DNA of 64,000 nt from a bacterium. Its GTDB lineage: Bacteria; Ratteibacteria; UBA8468; B48-G9; JAFGKM01. The notes beneath the pieces are model-generated. The model ran no database searches and was not told the origin of the DNA. It was given only the letters and a program-made list of their open reading frames with translations. Position numbers and translations under genes: made by a program. Shown piece by piece: positions 25,345 to 34,713 of this stretch (its first letter is position 1; every line of letters begins with the position of its first letter). The stretch is taken from positions 62,001-126,000 of the forward strand of contig JALNXB010000001.1 of the NCBI GenBank assembly GCA_023230585.1. The letters are read 5' to 3'.

Positions 25345-25660
25345 TTATATGTCATTCCGGATTTATCCCTCGGGGATACTTGGAACAAGCCGCCGAAAGC
25401 GGAAAAGGAATGTACCTTCTTTGCCCTCTAACCCTTGGGGGAGAGGGATCAAGGGTGAGGGGGTCTTTTGCTTTACGCTTTTGTTTTTATACGTTACTCC
25501 CCCCATTCCGTCTTTTGTAGTTAATCTTGCGAGTTTTACCCGCCGAAGGCGGAAAAGGAATGCACCTTCTCTTTGCCTTCTACCCTTGGAGTGTTTGGAG
25601 TAGTAGTCCCCAAAGGGTTGCAGAGAGTTTAATGGGATGAGGTTTATCCCTCGAGGTACT
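25345..25660. repeat. Mosaic repeat cluster upstream of hypF
   Basis: The 398-base gap 25314-25711 has no convincing gene. It contains an ATGTCATTCCGGATTTATCC unit (25349-25368), a CGGAAAAGGAATG end (25397-25411), a CCCTTGGGGGAGAGGGATCA unit (25431-25452), a complete CATTCCG...GGAATG module (25503-25561) and a 74-base block (25576-25649) that closely matches 18197-18273. Two overlapping open frames here are composed of repeat and rejected. Confidence 0.75.
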
Positions 25661-25711
25661 CGGTAGACAAGCCTTTACAATGACAAACAAGGCGCAAGGA
25701 ATGAAACGTTA

Positions 25712-27790
25712 ATGATGAGAAAAAAACTGAAAATATGTAAAAACGGTCTTCCTAACAATACACCAAGCAAGATTAAACTGCCTCCAGACATCTCTATATG
25801 CAATGAGTGCCTTGAAGAACTCTTTTCACCACACAACAGAAGGTATCTATACCCTTTTATAAATTGTTCTAACTGCGGACCTAAATTTTCTATCGTTAAA
25901 GATATCTCCTACAATAGAGATAAAACCTCTATGTATAAGTTTTCGATGTGTCCTGATTGTTATAACGAATATACCAACCCATCAGATAGACGGTTTCACA
26001 CACAATCTGTATGTTGTCCTGTATGTGGTCCAAAATATCTATTGTTTGATAAAAAAGGTACACAGGTAGGAACCTCCTTAGATGCAATAAAAAAAGCGGT
26101 CTCTTTTGTAGAAGAAGGGCATATAGTTGCAATGAAAGGGATAGGCGGGTACCACCTTGTTTGTGATGCTACAAAAGTGGAGACGGTAAAAACTCTTAGA
26201 GTAAGAAAAAAAAGAGGAGATAAACCGTTTGCGCTTATGTCAAAGGATATAAATACAATAAAACAATATTGTATTGTAAATAAAGAAGAAAAAGAAACTC
26301 TTCTTTCAAAGAGAGCGCCTGTGGTTATTTTAAGGAGAAAAAAAAATTGTTGTTTGCCCAGCGATATTGCTCCTAACAATAAATATTTAGGTTTTTTTCT
26401 ACCATACACTCCTGCCCATTATATCTTATTCTATTTTGGTAGGTTTGACACAATCATTGCAACCAGTGCAAATATATCTGATGAACCTACTTTTTATCAA
26501 GATGCAGATGTTTGTGATAATCTTTCTGTTGTTGCAGACTACATTCTTACCAATAACAGAAAAATAGAGATAGGTTGTGATGATTCTGTTGTAAAAATTG
26601 AGAAATTTAACAAAAAAACACATATACTGAGAAGGTCTCGAGGGTTTGTACCAGAACCTATAAGAACACCTTTTTCTGTTTCGCAACCAGTCTTTGCAAC
26701 AGGTGCTGATATGAAAAATACCTTTTCTTTTGGGGTAGGGAACAATATTTTTACAAGCCAACATATTGGAAATCTTGAAAACCTAAAATCTTTTTTATTC
26801 TATAAAAACAGTTACCAACATTGGAAAAAGATTACTGGGTTTACACCAAAATTAGTGGCTTGCGACCTTCATCCTGATTATATGTCCAGTAGTTTTGCTA
26901 AAGAAGTGGCACAGAAAGAAGGTGTTCCTTATGTTGGAGTTCAGCATCACCACTCCCATATTGCTGCTTGTATGCTTGAAAATATGCTTCCAAATAAAGA
27001 CGTTATAGGTATTGCTTTAGACGGAACAGGGTTTGGAGAAGCAGAGGATATTAGGGGGTGTGAGGTTATGATTGCCTCTTATAGCGGATATAAAAGGTAT
27101 GCTTGGCTCGATTACATAGGGTTACCTGGGGGGGACATCTCTGTTAAAGAAGTATGGAGAACAGGGTTGTCATATCTTTATAACTCTTTTGGTAAAGATG
27201 TTTCTGGTATGAATATATCTTTATTTAAAGATGTTCCTTTTAAAAAGATGTATGGGGTTTATGAGATGCTAAAAAAAGATATTAACTGTACTCTTGCCTC
27301 CAGTATGGGGCGGTTGTTTGACGGTGTTGCTTCAATAATAGGGTTACAAAATGAGGTATCTTTTGATGCCCAAGCAGCCATTGCACTTGAAATGGTTGCA
27401 AATAAATCTTCTTCTACATTTTATTCGTTTGATATAAAACAAGCGAAAGACAAAGGTTCTTTTGTTATAGATTATACGCCTGTAATAAGAGATATTGTTA
27501 AAGATATCCTCAAAAATAAAGATGTTGGTCTTATCTCTTGCAAGTTTCACAAAGGAGTGGTTGAAATAATTACAGAAATATGTAAAGCCATAAAACAAGA
27601 AAAGAATATATCTGCAACAGTCCTTACTGGCGGGGTTTTCCAAAACTCGTTTCTTATGAAAATGATGAGCGAAAAACTTACCAACGAAGGTTTTCAAGTA
27701 TACACCCATAGTCTGTTACCTTCCAATGATGGCGGTATATCTGCAGGGCAAGTTGCTGTTGCTTCTTTTAGTCAGTTGGCTGAATTTTAA
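25712..27790 (+). CDS. hypF: HypF carbamoyltransferase lacking the N-terminal acylphosphatase domain
   Basis: 692 residues against about 750. HypF makes the carbamoyl group that becomes cyanide at the NiFe site. The zinc-finger region (CNECLEELF, CSNCGP, CPDCYNEY, CPVCGP), the YrdC-like domain (VAMKGIGGYHL, KRGDKPFALM) and the Kae1/TobZ-like domain (GVQHHHSHIAA, ALDGTGFGE, LTGGVFQNSF) are all present. The usual 90-residue acylphosphatase domain is absent: the protein begins at the linker before the first zinc finger, and upstream is repeat. The ATG at 25712 (or 25715) has only a weak ribosome-binding site. The end overlaps the convergent V-ATPase A gene by 23 bases. Confidence 0.88.
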   Translation: MMRKKLKICKNGLPNNTPSKIKLPPDISICNECLEELFSPHNRRYLYPFINCSNCGPKFSIVKDISYNRDKTSMYKFSMCPDCYNEYTNPSDRRFHTQSVCCPVCGPKYLLFDKKGTQVGTSLDAIKKAVSFVEEGHIVAMKGIGGYHLVCDATKVETVKTLRVRKKRGDKPFALMSKDINTIKQYCIVNKEEKETLLSKRAPVVILRRKKNCCLPSDIAPNNKYLGFFLPYTPAHYILFYFGRFDTIIATSANISDEPTFYQDADVCDNLSVVADYILTNNRKIEIGCDDSVVKIEKFNKKTHILRRSRGFVPEPIRTPFSVSQPVFATGADMKNTFSFGVGNNIFTSQHIGNLENLKSFLFYKNSYQHWKKITGFTPKLVACDLHPDYMSSSFAKEVAQKEGVPYVGVQHHHSHIAACMLENMLPNKDVIGIALDGTGFGEAEDIRGCEVMIASYSGYKRYAWLDYIGLPGGDISVKEVWRTGLSYLYNSFGKDVSGMNISLFKDVPFKKMYGVYEMLKKDINCTLASSMGRLFDGVASIIGLQNEVSFDAQAAIALEMVANKSSSTFYSFDIKQAKDKGSFVIDYTPVIRDIVKDILKNKDVGLISCKFHKGVVEIITEICKAIKQEKNISATVLTGGVFQNSFLMKMMSEKLTNEGFQVYTHSLLPSNDGGISAGQVAVASFSQLAEF

Positions 27791-29528
27791 ACTCAAACGC
27801 CTTGTGAATATCCTGCTCCAGTGCATCAAATTCTGTTAGACGTGTAGGTGGTATATATCTTGCTTTTACAATTGCTTCTCTTATATCCATTTTCATAATT
27901 TCGTCTAAATCTGCACCTTCTGAGATTTTTTTACTTGCCAGACGATGAAAAAGTAGTATAGAGTTGAGCATTTTATACTGCTTTTGAAGTGTAGTATAAG
28001 AATCTCTTTCATCAAAAGCACTCTGGTGGAGAAAGTCTTCTCTAATAGAGCGGGCTGTTTCCAGCACAAGTCTATCTTGTGCAGATAAAGTTTCCATTCC
28101 TACAAGACGGACAATCTCATTTAAGTCTGCCTCTTTTTCCAGTATAACTATTGTATCATTCTTGTTTTTAATAAAATCTTCACCAACATCTTTAGTAAGA
28201 AAATCTTTGATATTGTCTTCATATAAAGAGTAACTTGTAAGCCAGTTTATGGCAGGGAAATGCCTCTGATAAGCAAGTTTATCGTCAAGACCCCAGAATA
28301 CCTTGACAACTCTAAGAGTCATCTGTACAACAGGGTCTGTTAGGTCGCCACCGGGAGGGCTTACAGCGCCTATAACAGATAGAGAACCTGTCTTTTCTGC
28401 CTGTCCAAGGCAAGAGACTTTTCCTGCTCTTTCATAAAATGATGCTACACTTGTTCCCAAGTAAGCAGGGTATCCTTCTTCGCCGGGCATTTCTTCCATT
28501 CTACCTGACATTTCTCTTAAAGCCTCTGCCCATCTACTGGTTGAATCTGCCATTAATGCTACAGAATATCCCATATCTCTAAAATATTCTCCAAGAGTTA
28601 TTCCAGTATAGATAGAAGCTTCCCTTGCAGCCACAGGCATATTAGATGTATTGGCTATAAGAATGGTACGCTCCATCAAAGGTCTGTCAGAAGCAGGGTC
28701 TTTAAGTTCAGGGAACTCTATCAGAACATCAGCCATCTCATTGCCTCTCTCGCCACAACCTATATAAACTATTATTTGTGCGTCTGCCCATTTTGCTACC
28801 TGGTGCATAACTACTGTTTTTCCGCTACCAAACGGACCTGGAATACAAGCAGTACCACCTTTCATAACAGGGAAAAGTGTATCTATAATTCGTTGCCCAG
28901 TAACAAGAGGTTGGTCGGGAGAGAGTTTGTTTTTTACAGGTCTTCTTTGGCGTACAGGCCATTTTTGCATAAGGTAGAAAGGTGTCTCACCTTTGTTTGT
29001 CTTGATTTTGCCTATAACATCTTCAACCGTAAAATCTCCTGCTTTTATTTCTATTAATTCACCTTCCAAATAAGGTGGTAACATTATTTTATGCATAAGT
29101 AACGGGGTTTCCTGCACTTCGCCAACAATATCTCCGCCTTTAAGGTGGTCTCCTTTACTTACAAAAGGAGTAAATTTCCACTTCTTTTCCCTGTCTAACG
29201 GAGGCATTTCTAACCCTCTGAGTATAAAATCTCCTCCTGCTTCAAGTTTAGACAAAGGTCTTTGTATCCCGTCAAATATATTTGTTAGAAGTCCAGGACC
29301 AAGTTCTACTTCAAGAGGTACACCTGTTTCATAGACAGGGTCGCCGACTTTAAGGCTTTCTGTCTCTTCATATACTTGAATAGAGGCGATATTATCTTCA
29401 ATACGTATTACTTCTCCAACAAGCCGTACATCGCCAACCCTCACAACATCATACATTTTTGCTCCGCTCATTCCTTCTGCTTGAACAAGAGGTCCGCTTA
29501 CCTTAATTATTCTACCTTGTTGAGCCAT
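27768..29528 (-). CDS. atpA: V-type ATPase catalytic subunit A
   Basis: 586 residues. The catalytic subunit of archaeal/V-type ATPases: P-loop GPFGSGKT, IGCGERGNEM, the A-type non-homologous insertion near residues 110-190, and ADSTSRWAEALREMSGRMEE. It would form the A3B3 head, making or using ATP with Na+ or H+ movement. Subunit F lies just upstream, but no B or D gene follows, because hypF converges and overlaps the end. The rest of the complex must be elsewhere. Confidence 0.95.
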   Translation of the reverse strand: MAQQGRIIKVSGPLVQAEGMSGAKMYDVVRVGDVRLVGEVIRIEDNIASIQVYEETESLKVGDPVYETGVPLEVELGPGLLTNIFDGIQRPLSKLEAGGDFILRGLEMPPLDREKKWKFTPFVSKGDHLKGGDIVGEVQETPLLMHKIMLPPYLEGELIEIKAGDFTVEDVIGKIKTNKGETPFYLMQKWPVRQRRPVKNKLSPDQPLVTGQRIIDTLFPVMKGGTACIPGPFGSGKTVVMHQVAKWADAQIIVYIGCGERGNEMADVLIEFPELKDPASDRPLMERTILIANTSNMPVAAREASIYTGITLGEYFRDMGYSVALMADSTSRWAEALREMSGRMEEMPGEEGYPAYLGTSVASFYERAGKVSCLGQAEKTGSLSVIGAVSPPGGDLTDPVVQMTLRVVKVFWGLDDKLAYQRHFPAINWLTSYSLYEDNIKDFLTKDVGEDFIKNKNDTIVILEKEADLNEIVRLVGMETLSAQDRLVLETARSIREDFLHQSAFDERDSYTTLQKQYKMLNSILLFHRLASKKISEGADLDEIMKMDIREAIVKARYIPPTRLTEFDALEQDIHKAFEFKIQPTD

Positions 29529-29556
29529 TATGTGCTTCTCCTTAACTATTATAAAA

Positions 29557-29859
29557 TTATTCTTTCATACCTGTTGCCGTTCTTATCAGGTCTTCTACTA
29601 TCTGGTATCCTTTACCTATATTAGATGTAAGACTTGGTAAAGGAAGTAGTTGTTTACGCATAACATATTTAGAAAGAAGGTCTCTGTCAAAGACTTCTTC
29701 AGTTATAAAAATTATAGAATAGTCTGAAAAACTAATATTTTTAATAATTTTGACAGCTTCTTCAACTGTTGTTGCAGGGAAAATTTCTGCACCAAAAATT
29801 TTAAAAAAACCTACCGATGTTTTATCGCCTATAAATCCTATTTTTTTATTTTCTTCCAT
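29557..29859 (-). CDS. atpF: V-type ATPase subunit F
   Basis: 100 residues with the subunit F pattern: GFIGDKTSVGFFKIFGAE at the N-terminus, EEAVKIIKN, and SIIFITEEVFD. Subunit F is the central-stalk partner of the A/B head. It precedes the A gene by 28 bases. Bases 29769-29807, encoding about residues 18-31, are repeated exactly at 38089-38127, beyond the restriction-modification genes. Confidence 0.88.
   Translation of the reverse strand: MEENKKIGFIGDKTSVGFFKIFGAEIFPATTVEEAVKIIKNISFSDYSIIFITEEVFDRDLLSKYVMRKQLLPLPSLTSNIGKGYQIVEDLIRTATGMKE
29769..29807. repeat. 39-bp direct repeat, copy within V-ATPase F
   Basis: Identical to 38089-38127. This copy is coding (V-ATPase F), so it is the likely source. 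The two copies are 8320 bases apart and in the same orientation, with the acpS-like gene and the whole type I restriction-modification operon between them. Confidence 0.9.
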
Positions 29860-29903
29860 TTTTTTCTAATTATAATGTAAATTGTTTATAAACTAAAATT
29901 TGA

Positions 29904-29932
29904 TTGCAAAGATACGTTATTAAATATACAAT
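29904..29932 (+). promoter_or_regulatory. Probable promoter of the acpS-like gene
   Basis: TTGCAA (29904-29909), 17-base spacer, TACAAT (29927-29932). Transcription from near 29939 rules out start codons before that point and supports the GTG at 29964. Confidence 0.5.
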
Positions 29933-29963
29933 AAAATCGAATAACTTACAAGGGGAAAAGCAG

Positions 29964-30311
29964 GTGGATATATATGTTGGTATAGATATTCTTGAATTTA
30001 ATAGGTTTCAAAAGGTTCTTAAAAAACGTAGAGATAGGTTTTTAGATAGGGTTTATACAGATAAAGAGGTTGCCAATACACCTAAACTAAAAGAAGAGTT
30101 ATTTTTATGTTTTACTTTCTCTTTTAAGGAATCTATATGGAAAGCCTTACCAGATTATTTACAGAAAGAGGTTGGCTTTAAGGATATAGAAATTATATGG
30201 AGAAGAAGAAAACCTCAAATATTTATTAAGGGCAAGCACTATTTCAAAACAGTATCCCACTTTTTTGAAATGGATGGAAATGTTGTCACTCTGGTTATAA
30301 TAACAGTATAA
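29964..30311 (+). CDS. acpS: Holo-ACP synthase-like 4'-phosphopantetheinyl transferase
   Basis: 115 residues. AcpS motifs are visible: GIDILEFNRF at the N-terminus and FTFSFKESIWKAL, with Asp and Glu of the Mg/CoA site. The enzyme attaches phosphopantetheine to acyl carrier protein. The GTG start at 29964 follows an AAGGGG ribosome-binding site. It stands alone: divergent from V-ATPase F, with a 249-base gap after it. Confidence 0.8.
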   Translation: MDIYVGIDILEFNRFQKVLKKRRDRFLDRVYTDKEVANTPKLKEELFLCFTFSFKESIWKALPDYLQKEVGFKDIEIIWRRRKPQIFIKGKHYFKTVSHFFEMDGNVVTLVIITV

Positions 30312-30560
30312 GGCTTTTTTAAAATCAGTTACTTTTTGGAAGGTCTGTTTACAACCCGTTCATCAGAGGTTCTCGGGATAAACCTTGCCGTTAGATGGGC
30401 AAAGAATTGGACAATACGCAGTTCCTTTAGATGAGTGGGCTTGAGGCAAACTTCTCTATAAAATGAACGGTGTTTACTAATGATTTATTGTAGAGAATAG
30501 GACATTAAAAGGCGAAAGGGAATAATTTGTTATAAATATTTATGAGACGAAATACTTTCA

Positions 30561-31157
30561 TTAAAGAATATTCTTTCCGTTGTTTACTTTTGTATGACTT
30601 TCAGAGAATATTTTATAATTACGACGGTTGTAACCAAAAAGTTCTTGGTCTTGTAACCCCTTACGTTCTAATAACTTAGCCATACAATCGGGTTCAATAA
30701 CTATAATATTAACATTAAATATAAGCCATCTGAAGTAACTGAAATCTTTATCGAAGATTTGTTGTATCGTAGAACCTTTATACTTGCCAAATTGTATTAT
30801 TGTTGATTCATAATATATCTTTGTTTTCTTGGATACTCGCACTTTCTTCTTCATCATTTTATCTTTGACATATGTTCCGTTAACCAGTTTAACATTCACA
30901 TGTTTCCAGCGATATACCCCAGCATTGTGGATAATACGTTCGGAGTTCCACTCTGGATAGTAGGTGTATATATCAGAAGGTGTTCCGTTGATTGTAGGAT
31001 AACCACGTGCAACTCCATATGGCCAACGTCTGATTTTTATCTCTTCAACAATAGTATATCTATTTTCATTCCAACTATCCAACCATGCAGCAAGTGGCAA
31101 TAATTCTCCATTATATTTCCAAATTTGAAAGAGGTTTAGTTTGTTGTGTATACACAT
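30561..31157 (-). CDS. Protein with ExoX-like C-terminal motif, last gene of the restriction-modification operon
   Basis: 198 residues. The only recognisable part is FGKYKGSTIQQIF with FSYFRWLI (about residues 122-145), the short motif found in the ExoX-like C-terminal domain of some nucleases and small phage or accessory proteins. The N-terminal half (IRRWPYGVARGYP, YYPEW) is not recognised. It lies 18 bases after hsdR on the same strand, so it probably belongs to the defence island, perhaps as an accessory or anti-restriction factor; that is inference. Confidence 0.5.
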   Translation of the reverse strand: MCIHNKLNLFQIWKYNGELLPLAAWLDSWNENRYTIVEEIKIRRWPYGVARGYPTINGTPSDIYTYYPEWNSERIIHNAGVYRWKHVNVKLVNGTYVKDKMMKKKVRVSKKTKIYYESTIIQFGKYKGSTIQQIFDKDFSYFRWLIFNVNIIVIEPDCMAKLLERKGLQDQELFGYNRRNYKIFSESHTKVNNGKNIL

Positions 31158-31175
31158 ACGATTTTTCCAATGTAA

Positions 31176-34100
31176 TTAATTCTCATAATAAGGAGATGGC
31201 ACTGAAGGATAAGCTCGATATATATGATAGAAAACATCTTGTGCTTTTTTAACAACTTCAGTATGAGCATAACATTGCAGGGGTAATCCTGTTTTTTCAT
31301 CCCATAAGAAATCTCTAATCAAGCTTCTTACTGCATCCCTTGTGGGTTCTCTGTTCTGCCAGTTATAGAGTCCTTGTAATTTTTCTTTTAGTTTTACCAG
31401 CAACGCTTCAGCAACTCTTTTTATTTTTTTAATCTCTGAAGGCGTTAATTGCGGTTTTGCAAGAAGGTCATATATTGCAAGCGTTTCTTCGTCCATACCC
31501 TCTTTCAATGCTCTTTTTTCTTCGTTATCCAAATCCTCATAAAATTTCAAAAGGGCTTCAAATGTAGCTTCAATACTTTTTCTGTCTTTTTCTTTGTTGT
31601 ACTCATCAATGATTCTTTCATAATGTTCCTGGAAGTTTGTCCGAAGGGGATTCTTCATAATAAGCTGCTGCAATTTTTTCTCAATAACAGTTTTTAATTC
31701 TTGCACCACAGTATTTTTAGCTCTGGTTTTTTCAAATTCAGTTCGAAGTAGGTTAAAATCAATTTTACTTACATCATAAGGTGCGCTTTTGTCTTCTAAA
31801 GGTGTGCCTGTAACAACCGCTTCATCTACTATTTTATGCAACTTCTTGATAATATTGCTTATATCTGCAGATTCCCTGTCTTCCTGCAAGCTTTTATATA
31901 TAATGTTGATAGCGCTGTAATAACCTCGGTATTCATTTACTTCCGGTATAGTGAGGCATGCCTTAAACTTAATAAAAACTTCTCTGCATATTACTTCAAA
32001 TTTTTTTCTGGTTTCATCATTGACATTTACAGCTTCTTTGATCAGAACAATATTGCTGTTTCTCTCAAATCCACTCGAATTTATGATGTCGGTCAGCGAC
32101 ACTTTTTCATCTGACAGAAATTCTTTCACCATCTTAATGGTTTCTCTCAATTCTCCCAGAAGTTGTTCTTTGGTTCTTGTGGGGTCTACCTTTTCCAATC
32201 CAGGGCTACCTTGCCTGCCTTTATCGGTTGTTCCAGCAAATGTGGCAAGTGCCTTTCTTAAATTCTTGAGGATGCCACAATAATCTATAATAAGCCCATT
32301 GTTTTTATCCTTGTTAACACGATTAGCTCTTGCTATCGCTTGCATTAGAGTGTGAGCTTTAAGTGGTTTATCAAGGTAAAGGTTTGCAAGGCTTGGCACA
32401 TCAAAACCTGTAAGCCACATAGCACAAACAATGGCTATGCGGAAAGGATGCTCCTCTTTTTTGAATGCGGAATCAACATCAATCCGTGTTCCGTCTGAAA
32501 GTTCAAACCCGTTTTTCATCAATCTGCGGTGAGGAGTGATATCAAACCCACATTTTCTAAACTTGTCTACTTCTCCCTGTTCTTCGCTGACAATTACTGC
32601 CATTTTTGTCTCTTGCATCCATTTAAGTTGATTTGATAGTTCTTCTCTGGTTTCATCTGAGGCAGACTTTAATAAGTTTGACAATTCTTCCTCTTTATTC
32701 TTCCAGTATAGATTTATGAGCTTGTGCATTTTGACACAAGTGAGTTTATCAATACATATAAACATCGCCTTGCCTGCTTCCCATGAAGTTGTGTAATGCT
32801 CGACAAAATCTTGGGCTATATCTTTAAGCCTTCTCTTTGCCGTGATTATGTGATAATCTCTTCTGAGTTCTTTTTCAAGGCGTGCCCTCAAATTGATATC
32901 TTCTGTATCTACCTGCTCCAGTTTTTCTGCAAGCCGTTCATTAATATCCGAAGTAGACACCCCGAGTGTATCGCCCCGGGAATCGTAATAAAGAGGAACC
33001 GTGGATTTGTCTTCCACTGCTCTTTGGAAATCGTATGTGGAAACATAGTTACCGAAAACTTGTGAAGTGATTTCCTCATCTTTAAACAAAGGTGTGCCTG
33101 TAAATCCTATAAAGTTGGCGTTTGGCAGGGCTTTACGCATATTGAGTGCAAGATTGCCGTATTGCGTACGGTGTGCCTCGTCTGTAATAACAATTATATC
33201 GTCTCTCTTGGTATAACCCTCATCGGTGTTAACGTCTTGATTGAATTTTTGAATTGTGGTAAATACATAAGCCTTGTGTTGCCTCATTAGTTTGGCAAGG
33301 TGCTTGCCGCTTTCGGGTCGACACGGATTTCTATCGTTATCCACTATGCCACACCCTGCAAAAGTCTGGTAAATCTGTTTATCGAGGTCGTCGCGGTCAG
33401 TACATATAAGAAACGTATAGTTACCTGCTATCTTTCTATGTACCTTGGTGGTAAAAAATACCATAGAGTAACTTTTACCTGCACCCTGGGTATGCCAAAA
33501 TACTCCAAGTTTGCCTTTTGCTCTGGAAGGATTTTTTAGGGCTTTGATTACTTTGTTCACGCCAAGATACTGGTGGTTCTTTGCAAGTATCTTTATTCTT
33601 TTGCCTTTAGAATCGTCATAAAGAATAAAATTCTCAAAAATATCCAAGAAATTGTTTTTATCACAAACCCCTTTAAGAAGTGTTTCCATATCTATAATAC
33701 CCGGGTCGGATTCAGATAATCGTTTCCAATCGTGGAAGTGTTCGTAACCTGCGGTTATGCTTCCTATTTTTGCTTTTTCGCCGTTGGCAAGCATAATGAT
33801 AGCGTTATGATGGAAAAAATGGGGGATAGTATCTTTGTAATCGGCAAGGTTTTTTCTGTATGCGTTTTCAAGGTTTCTATGGATATTTTTGCACTCTACA
33901 AATAAAAGGGGTATGCCGTTGACAAACCCTGCGATATCAACTCTCCTGCGATAAAGACTGCCCTGTACCCACAGTTCACGTACAGCCATAAAGTGATTAT
34001 TTGTAGCATCATCAAAATCAAAGACCTTGAGCCGTTCTTTTTTTATCTCCCCGTTGCTGCCCTGAAAAGAAACAAGCACGCCGTCTTTGAATAATTTGTA

Positions 34101-34382
34101 TTTATCGAAATTGTTGGCAAGTAGTGATTGGCTCTGGGAATAGTCCATAACCTGCCTCACCGCCTCTTCATATACGGTTTCAGGCAGTTGGGGATTAAGT
34201 TTTTCAAGTGCTTGTCGTAGATAACGTTTAAGTACAACCTCCCTGTCGGAATCTCTTCCCAGAAGCCCGTCAACGTCAAAAGTTTCACGATTATAAGCAT
34301 AAACAGATTCCCATCCGAGATTATCTTTGAGGTAATCTACGGTTGGTTTCTGTACCAGAGTATCTTCGTTAAAGTTAGTCAT
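31176..34382 (-). CDS. hsdR: Type I restriction enzyme, R (endonuclease/translocase) subunit
   Basis: 1068 residues, full length. The N-terminal nuclease domain has the FVECKN motif. The helicase motor has the P-loop TQGAGKSYS, DEAH box ITDEAHRTQYG, GFTGTPLF and the later MWLTGFDVPSL and QAIARANR motifs. It cuts unmodified DNA after translocation when joined with HsdM and HsdS. A truncated RhuM-like gene separates it from hsdS. No frameshift is seen, so the enzyme looks functional. Confidence 0.95.
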   Translation of the reverse strand: MTNFNEDTLVQKPTVDYLKDNLGWESVYAYNRETFDVDGLLGRDSDREVVLKRYLRQALEKLNPQLPETVYEEAVRQVMDYSQSQSLLANNFDKYKLFKDGVLVSFQGSNGEIKKERLKVFDFDDATNNHFMAVRELWVQGSLYRRRVDIAGFVNGIPLLFVECKNIHRNLENAYRKNLADYKDTIPHFFHHNAIIMLANGEKAKIGSITAGYEHFHDWKRLSESDPGIIDMETLLKGVCDKNNFLDIFENFILYDDSKGKRIKILAKNHQYLGVNKVIKALKNPSRAKGKLGVFWHTQGAGKSYSMVFFTTKVHRKIAGNYTFLICTDRDDLDKQIYQTFAGCGIVDNDRNPCRPESGKHLAKLMRQHKAYVFTTIQKFNQDVNTDEGYTKRDDIIVITDEAHRTQYGNLALNMRKALPNANFIGFTGTPLFKDEEITSQVFGNYVSTYDFQRAVEDKSTVPLYYDSRGDTLGVSTSDINERLAEKLEQVDTEDINLRARLEKELRRDYHIITAKRRLKDIAQDFVEHYTTSWEAGKAMFICIDKLTCVKMHKLINLYWKNKEEELSNLLKSASDETREELSNQLKWMQETKMAVIVSEEQGEVDKFRKCGFDITPHRRLMKNGFELSDGTRIDVDSAFKKEEHPFRIAIVCAMWLTGFDVPSLANLYLDKPLKAHTLMQAIARANRVNKDKNNGLIIDYCGILKNLRKALATFAGTTDKGRQGSPGLEKVDPTRTKEQLLGELRETIKMVKEFLSDEKVSLTDIINSSGFERNSNIVLIKEAVNVNDETRKKFEVICREVFIKFKACLTIPEVNEYRGYYSAINIIYKSLQEDRESADISNIIKKLHKIVDEAVVTGTPLEDKSAPYDVSKIDFNLLRTEFEKTRAKNTVVQELKTVIEKKLQQLIMKNPLRTNFQEHYERIIDEYNKEKDRKSIEATFEALLKFYEDLDNEEKRALKEGMDEETLAIYDLLAKPQLTPSEIKKIKRVAEALLVKLKEKLQGLYNWQNREPTRDAVRSLIRDFLWDEKTGLPLQCYAHTEVVKKAQDVFYHIYRAYPSVPSPYYEN

Positions 34383-34413
34383 GGTTTTTTCTTTGCGGAT
34401 TTAAGAATTTTTT

Positions 34414-34713
34414 TTATATGTCTGTCAAAAGGTTATAGAATTTTGTCTGATAAGTTTTTCCGTCATTTGCAGTATGTGCAAATTTTGCACATACTGAATT
34501 TTCTTTTAACTCTCCGCTCTTAAAGATGTTTTTAAGATGTTTGGTAATCACGCTTCTGTCAACCTTGAACAGTTCAGCAATTTTTGCCTGAGTCAACCAT
34601 ATTGTCTCGTTGCGTAAAAATATCTCCACCTTCACCTTGCCGCCAGGGGTAGTATAGAGCAGGAATTTCGTAAATTCGTTTTGCTGGATAATCTGCTTGT
34701 TTTTTTTAATCAT
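34414..34713 (-). pseudogene. Truncated RhuM-family DNA-binding protein
   Basis: 99 residues against about 330 for the family. The N-terminal RhuM domain is clear: VEIFLRNETIWLTQAKIAEL, VITKHLKNIFKSGEL, SVCAKFAHTANDGKTYQTKFYNL. The match then breaks off into TDI and a stop, and the remaining two thirds are missing. RhuM-like genes often sit inside type I restriction operons, as here between hsdS and hsdR. It begins directly after the hsdS stop. Either a remnant or a stand-alone helix-turn-helix regulator; remnant is more likely. Confidence 0.7.
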
